DNA of 64,000 nucleotides from Suillus spraguei. Taxonomy: Eukaryota > Basidiomycota > Agaricomycetes > Boletales > Suillaceae. This document shows, in pieces, positions 59,554 through 64,000 of the stretch. Under the pieces are notes generated by a model that ran no database searches, was not told the DNA's origin, and worked only from the letters and a program-made list of their open reading frames with translations. The translations under genes were made by a program, and so were the position numbers. How positions within the stretch are numbered: the first letter of the stretch is position 1; each line of letters begins with the position of its first letter. The DNA lies in contig JABCPU010000324.1 of NCBI GenBank assembly GCA_016800925.1, positions 1-64,000 of the forward strand, written 5' to 3'.

Positions 59554-60241
59554 TGAGGCGTCTTACGTACTGAAGCATGTCGTTTCTTGAGTCATTATGA
59601 ACAAAACGTGAATGTCTGTTTGATATCATTGTTGTGACGATCACTGAGACTTCCCGCAGCATTTAGAATTCTAGATGTCGTTCTAAATCTTGAACCAATT
59701 TCCAACGGACTCGGGAGTCTTGAGTCGTCGTATCAACATCGATGTTTTTGAAGTGTATCTTGAGTGCGCAGGTGCAATAAAAGTAATCCTATCTGAGAAG
59801 GAGAAGGTGCAATGATTGGCATGTTACATTGTAAAAGCTCAAGTTGCTTACGATGCCTTGCTACTCCAAGCTCAGCGGAAACAAAACGGACATCTCGCAC
59901 GTGACTTTTGTTTTGACTCTTTGACTCCTGAGCGGTTCCTTCCACTGGCTTGTTGAGTACCTTGTCATTATCGCATCATCGACTCGAAGGTGTAAATTTG
60001 CAGTGATCAATGGTCATTTATGAACAACACAAAGATATTGATATTCTAAAATACATGCGTATATTTGGCAATTTGAAGCTCAATCATATCGGTCTATAGC
60101 CTATAAGTCTCAAGACTACCATATCATGGGCAATGATGAGCTAGCTGATCGGTGTGACATGATTTTAGATTGGTTACTGAGATGACGCACTCGGAGCTTG
60201 GAGTAGATGTTCCTATGATATCATAATGTAAGTGCATGAGT
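59554..60241. other. Intergenic between the MYND and NACHT genes
   Basis: It holds the second copy of the dispersed repeat (59,690-59,830) and AT-rich sequence. Both neighbouring genes are on the minus strand, so it should include the 3' end of the NACHT gene and the MYND promoter. No ORF is convincing. Confidence 0.45.
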
Positions 60242-63200
60242 CTAGGAAGCCATTAGGAACACATGTACCTTAGCAAGTTTCTCGCCTTCGGACAAAATGG
60301 TGAGGCAAGACGGCAAATCCTTCAAACACCACTGCCTTTCGAGCCAGGAGACAAGATTGCGGTTCCAGAAAGATTGAAACATATAGGCGAGCCTCTCATC
60401 CCACGGTTTTGGAGTTCGCGAAAGATGAACGGCCCAATTTTGACATGCGTATTTGAGAGCGCCTGAACCCAATCGACTTTGTTTCCCTACTTCGTCTGCG
60501 AAGCTCGACAGGCCTTTTATGGCACGGATTATGTCCATTTCCGGTGATGCTGTAGTAGAATGATCCTGATGCCTTAGCGCCAAAAACACTGGGAACATCA
60601 AGAAATCTGGCAGGGTCTTGAAAAGCTGAATTGCTTGAAAAGCTGGCTGCAAAGACGATTCTGGAGCGATTGCGTAGTCTCTGATTGCTTCAGAAGTACT
60701 CGAAAATTCTTCCATGGTCACCCAGACAGTGGTCAACCGCCATTCTTTACCGTGGAGTGTCTGCAACCAGTCTTGCCCGACTTCGTTCTGCAGCCAGTCT
60801 CGCCCGCTCCCGGTCTGCATCCAGTCTTCCCCGTTCTTGGTCTGCAACCAGTCTCGCCCGTATGGGGCCTGTAACAGGTAACTCACATCCCAAGCATTCA
60901 ACCAGCCTCCCACAAGTGGGATCTGCTGAGGGGGTGGCGCCAAGGATGGTGCAGAAGACATCCGGACCTTGCATTGTCCGTTTTCTATCCAATCTGGCAC
61001 GTTTCCGAGGCGGATTTGTGACATTAATTCATGTAGGCAAATGTCTTGCCAGGCTTGCCCGGCCATGGTCTCCAGCCAGGCTTGCCCGGCCATGGTCCCC
61101 AGCCAGGCTTGCCCGGCCATGGTCTTTTGCCAGTCTTGCCCAGCCTCTTTCCGCAACCACTCTTTCCCATCATCAGTCTCCAGCCAGTCTTGCCTGGCCT
61201 TGGTCTTCAGCCAATCTTTCCCGGCTGTGGTCTCCAGCCAGTCTTTCCCGGCCGTAGTTTCCAGCCAGTGTCGCCCGGCCGTAGTTTCCAGCCAGTCTTT
61301 CTCAGCCTTTTCCCGCAACCACTCTTTCCCATCGTTAGTCTCCAGCCAATATTGCCCGGCCATGGTCTCCAGCCAGCCTTGCCCAGTCATAGTCCGCAGC
61401 CACTCTTGCCCAACCTCTTCCCGTAACCACTCTTTCCCATCGTCAGTCTCCAGCCAGTTTCGCCCAGCCGTAGCCAACCAGTTCCTTCCAGTCAGGGTCT
61501 GCAGCCAGTCTTTTCCAGCCCTTTCCCGCAACCACTCTTTTCCACCATTGGTCTGCAGCCAGTCTCGCCCAGCCCGTGTCCAAAACCACTGGTCCCCACC
61601 AGCAGTTTGCAGCCAGTCTTTCCCAGCCTTTGCCCGCAACCACTCTTTCCCACCTTCAGTTTGCAGCCAGTCTTGCGCAGTCTTCTTCTGCAACCACTTG
61701 TGCCCGCCAACAGTTTGCAGCCAGTCTCGCCCGGCTTCTGTCTGCAGCCAATCATGCGCCCCCTGTGTCCGTAACCACTTTTCCCCCCCGTCGGTTAGCA
61801 ACCAGTCTATCCCCCCCTGGGTCAACAGCCAGTCTTTCACTCCTTTAGTCTGCAGCCAAGCACGCCCGTCCGGGGTATCTAACCAGAACTGTAACTCTGG
61901 CCGGTAATTCCCCCGAAGCCATAGCAAAGCTGTAAGCACTCGCACTGGCTCTGGTGGCTGGACCATGAAGGACAGCGACTGTTTTAAATTCTGGGGTTCC
62001 TGGGGTTCCATAGTCTGGCTATGCTTCTTTAATTCTGAGAGCACATCCAAAAGTGCCACGCTTTCTGGGATTTCGCGGATCATTAAGTGGAGAGAAGAAA
62101 ATGCGAGTAGGGAGTGCGGTGATGTGATGTATTGTACTTGGCGGAGGCAGCAATTTGACCGGTGAGAGATATAGTCGCGAACGGACGAGTGATAGATATT
62201 CACAGGGAGACTGCTGTCGGTAGGAACATTTATTATAGACCGTAGCTGGATCAGGACTGTATCGACGTCTCTGCCCTGACCAGGGCCGAGAAGTTCCGAT
62301 ATTTGTGAGATCGGGAGAGGATCTGCAAGGGCAGCAACAATGGACAAATGCATGTATGCCAACGTCGGGTCGGCGCATGTGGAGAGGATGAGGTCATATA
62401 ACTTGTACACTTCCGTTCCTGGAAGCAGTTGACTCGTCAGTTCGAGCATGAGTTCAAGCTGGTCGCGGGGATCCTTGTGTCGATCATCGATGAACTTTAT
62501 CATTGTGGTTGCCACGATGAAACGTCTGCCTGCTCGGCTCGCTAGTCGTTCAAGTTGAGCCTTCGTTGGCTGCGGGAAAGTGGAATAGCGATTTTGCAAT
62601 TTTCTGAAAGAATCCTCCAAGAAATGATAGATGTCTTCATCGACATCTGCGCCGTCTAGCGAAATGGTGGTAGCAACACCCTCGCCAGAAATGTTCACTG
62701 GTATCTCGCACACCAGCGGGCGCACATGCTTGTTCTGCATGACTTCACGAATATACCCTTCCAAGCGACTTGTGACTAGAATGTGAGTCACGGGAAGTTC
62801 AGGATCGCGAAGAGCTTGAGCAAGCAGTGATATGAGTTCCGCAAGCTCGCTCTCAGATCTCTCTTTATCAAGGGATTCGGATGCGGGTTGATCGAGGGAT
62901 TCGGACGTGCATTCATCAAGTGCATCGATGACGAATGCCAAGGGCGGATTGCCGCATTCGTGGAGTCTGTATCGAAGGTTCCTGAGAGGTCGGAGAAATA
63001 AGCCTTCCATCTGATCGCGAAGACACTTGTCGGGATCTAGAAGGGCGGGGTTCTCAAGAATAGCTCTATTCATATGCGTCTTGACACTGGGGAAATTGAC
63101 GGCCAGCTGGTAGGCAAGCGTCGCAAAAAAATAACCAGTCTTGCGCCATTTCGTGTGCTTGCGGGAGAAAAAGAATGTTCCCGCAAGTCGCGTCTCTACA

Positions 63201-63457
63201 TGCGTCTGCTCTGTCACTTTTAATCCTTTCATTCTTTCAGCTACCGTGAATGCAACGGCAGACTTTCCAACGCCCGCTGTGCCGTGGAGCCAAATGATCT
63301 GATTATTTTGTTTCTTGTCCAATAATCCGTAGATGTAGTTGAGAAGGGCCACCCGGGTGCCTTCCAAACATTTCGGATGAGGGTGACGTTCACGAGAGTT
63401 ATATTCAGCACCCTTGGCAGCGACCTGGGACAACTTCTCCCAGGTTCCTTCAGACAT
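60242..63457 (-). CDS. NACHT-domain NLR protein with W-L nonapeptide repeats
   Basis: A single open frame of 1,071 codons starts at ATG 63,457 (residues counted from it). It has Walker A GTAGVGKS at 59-66, Walker B LAFVIDALDEC at 173-183, a sensor-like HILVTSR near 225, and the NACHT winged-helix/helical region to about 460 (HSSVRDYI near 424). This identifies a STAND NTPase of the fungal NLR class, which act as nucleotide-switched sensors in non-self recognition and programmed cell death. Residues 524-804 are about 31 nine-residue repeats x-W-L-x-T-x-x-G-x, and 868-906 hold four more. The C-terminus (ALKYACQNWAVHLS, NLVSWLERQWCLKDL) resembles helices that usually close the NACHT-associated region of basidiomycete NLRs. 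No N-terminal effector domain is seen; only ~25 residues precede the conserved RCLEGTR-like region (KCLEGTRVALLNYI), so an upstream exon may be missing from this model. The ligand is unknown. Confidence 0.9.
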   Translation of the reverse strand: MSEGTWEKLSQVAAKGAEYNSRERHPHPKCLEGTRVALLNYIYGLLDKKQNNQIIWLHGTAGVGKSAVAFTVAERMKGLKVTEQTHVETRLAGTFFFSRKHTKWRKTGYFFATLAYQLAVNFPSVKTHMNRAILENPALLDPDKCLRDQMEGLFLRPLRNLRYRLHECGNPPLAFVIDALDECTSESLDQPASESLDKERSESELAELISLLAQALRDPELPVTHILVTSRLEGYIREVMQNKHVRPLVCEIPVNISGEGVATTISLDGADVDEDIYHFLEDSFRKLQNRYSTFPQPTKAQLERLASRAGRRFIVATTMIKFIDDRHKDPRDQLELMLELTSQLLPGTEVYKLYDLILSTCADPTLAYMHLSIVAALADPLPISQISELLGPGQGRDVDTVLIQLRSIINVPTDSSLPVNIYHSSVRDYISHRSNCCLRQVQYITSPHSLLAFSSLHLMIREIPESVALLDVLSELKKHSQTMEPQEPQNLKQSLSFMVQPPEPVRVLTALLWLRGNYRPELQFWLDTPDGRAWLQTKGVKDWLLTQGGIDWLLTDGGEKWLRTQGAHDWLQTEAGRDWLQTVGGHKWLQKKTAQDWLQTEGGKEWLRAKAGKDWLQTAGGDQWFWTRAGRDWLQTNGGKEWLRERAGKDWLQTLTGRNWLATAGRNWLETDDGKEWLREEVGQEWLRTMTGQGWLETMAGQYWLETNDGKEWLREKAEKDWLETTAGRHWLETTAGKDWLETTAGKDWLKTKARQDWLETDDGKEWLRKEAGQDWQKTMAGQAWLGTMAGQAWLETMAGQAWQDICLHELMSQIRLGNVPDWIENGQCKVRMSSAPSLAPPPQQIPLVGGWLNAWDVSYLLQAPYGRDWLQTKNGEDWMQTGSGRDWLQNEVGQDWLQTLHGKEWRLTTVWVTMEEFSSTSEAIRDYAIAPESSLQPAFQAIQLFKTLPDFLMFPVFLALRHQDHSTTASPEMDIIRAIKGLSSFADEVGKQSRLGSGALKYACQNWAVHLSRTPKPWDERLAYMFQSFWNRNLVSWLERQWCLKDLPSCLTILSEGEKLAKVHVFLMAS
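60740..60855 (-). repeat. Second W-L nonapeptide block
   Basis: Four consecutive units (DWLQTKNGE, DWMQTGSGR, DWLQNEVGQ, DWLQTLHGK) and a partial fifth are encoded here, separated from the main array by ~60 residues that contain a Pro-rich loop (SLAPPPQQIP). Confidence 0.88.
61046..61888 (-). repeat. Main 27-bp/9-residue coding repeat array
   Basis: About 31 units of 27 bp follow each other without spacers; one unit is 24 bp (NWLATAGR). Trp at position 2 is invariant and Leu at position 3 nearly so; Gly at 8 and Thr at 5 are common; position 1 is usually D or E, and position 9 usually K, R or Q. A four-unit higher-order pattern is visible, for example GGKEWLR at residues 602 and 638 and DGKEWLR further on. 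The period is a multiple of three, so other frames stay open as well and give misleading long ORFs on the plus strand. Confidence 0.93.
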
Positions 63458-64000
63458 ATGCAATAGCTGTTAATGAGATCAGACAACGAGAGAGGATAAG
63501 AGATAGATATATTGACTCTTGGCAATAGAATGATGATGGATGCAATACAGAGTCGAAATGGAACTGAATAACTGAGGACGCTGGTCCAAGGACCAAAGAC
63601 CAAGCTGCAACCTGGATGTCTTGAGGGGGGTGATGAAGTGATGACACGTAGTAAGTTTGTCCAACGACAATGAGCTGTGCAACAAAATGATCAAACATTG
63701 CCACACTTGCTGTAGAACAATTGAAATTACAGGGTACGAGAGCTACTTATTTGAGATCGAATGCATGTACTTATGTAAATCATCTGATGGTAATCTCCAT
63801 AGAACCATGGTAGATTGGAACCGATATCCCAACCATTTGCCCACTGGGCCAAGACCGATTCCAGCGAACTCAGAACAGTAGCAGATTGATAGAAATTGCC
63901 GGCGAATTGAGAGCAGACATCGAGATGCATAGCTGCAAGTACTGTATAGACTGACTCGGAGTCTTTGCACAGTAAGCGACGACCAAATATGGACAGTCAT
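63458..64000. other. Upstream region of the NACHT gene; dispersed repeat
   Basis: An AG acceptor-like site (CATTAACAG) lies just upstream of the ATG, so a 5' exon could exist, but the minus-strand frames at 63,450-63,706 have no domain. Positions 63,815-64,000 are related to 56,960-57,175: 63,815-63,850 matches inverted and 63,925-64,000 matches directly (CTTTGCACAGTAAGCGACG). Confidence 0.45.

Noticed and set aside
60969..61907. A 312-codon plus-strand ORF rich in Ser-Gln-Ser, with overlapping shorter ORFs in other frames
   Set aside because: It is antisense to the NACHT repeat array. A 27-bp repeat without stops in one register stays open in all copies, so the ORF is a by-product of periodicity. 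The minus-strand frame has the NACHT motifs.
63450..63706. Possible upstream exon of the NACHT gene
   Set aside because: Acceptor-like sites exist, but none of the frames gives a recognisable effector domain or a clear donor.

Overview
The window looks like a transposon-packed region of a basidiomycete (Agaricomycetes-like) fungal genome. The clues are host genes cut by introns of about 39-73 bp, a Zn(II)2Cys6 transcription factor, a MYND-finger gene, a NACHT-type NLR, a gene with CxC5/CxC6 cysteine clusters of the KDZ transposon world, and many Ty3/gypsy and Ty1/copia remains. No bacterial features, CRISPR arrays, rRNA or tRNA genes were seen.

Positions 1-40,640 are almost entirely nested retroelements. 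I could separate at least six LTR families by their ends: LTR-A (TGTAAC...TTTACA, about 0.96 kb, 4-bp target duplications), LTR-B (TGTAGC...TTTACA, about 0.92 kb, 4-bp; shares its last ~140 bp with A), LTR-C (TGTTACGACC...TATATGACA, about 1.3 kb, 5-bp), LTR-D (TGTCATATACC...CTTAACA, about 0.75 kb, 5-bp), LTR-E (copia, TGTTAGAATC...CTTATCA, about 0.52 kb, 5-bp) and LTR-F (gypsy, TGTTAC...GTAACA, about 0.48 kb, 5-bp). Most are solo LTRs. Matching target duplications let the order of insertion be read: one decayed gag-like ORF on the minus strand (about 3,919-17,743) was split by a solo LTR-D and by a whole copia element; the copia gag was split by another solo LTR-D; and that LTR was split by a 7-kb giant palindrome made of minisatellite arrays. 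Stop codons in the gypsy and copia remains are mostly explained by C:G to T:A transitions, as in CpG methylation decay or a RIP-like process.

Positions 40,650-48,200 hold a KDZ-associated block: an intact six-exon gene with CxC5/CxC6 clusters (plus strand), a decayed companion on the minus strand, and a decayed plus-strand gene of a repetitive family.

Positions 48,200-64,000 are the most host-like part: a five-exon Zn(II)2Cys6 transcription factor (51,341-52,792, minus), a MYND-finger gene with a probable one-base frameshift (57,486-59,553, minus), and a 1,071-residue NACHT protein (60,242-63,457, minus). The NACHT protein is the most striking object: between its NACHT/helical part and its C-terminal helices it carries about 31 consecutive nine-residue repeats of the form x-W-L-x-T-x-x-G-x, and a second block of four. 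This may be an uncharacterised sensor module of a fungal NLR. LTR letters A-F are names used only in this annotation.
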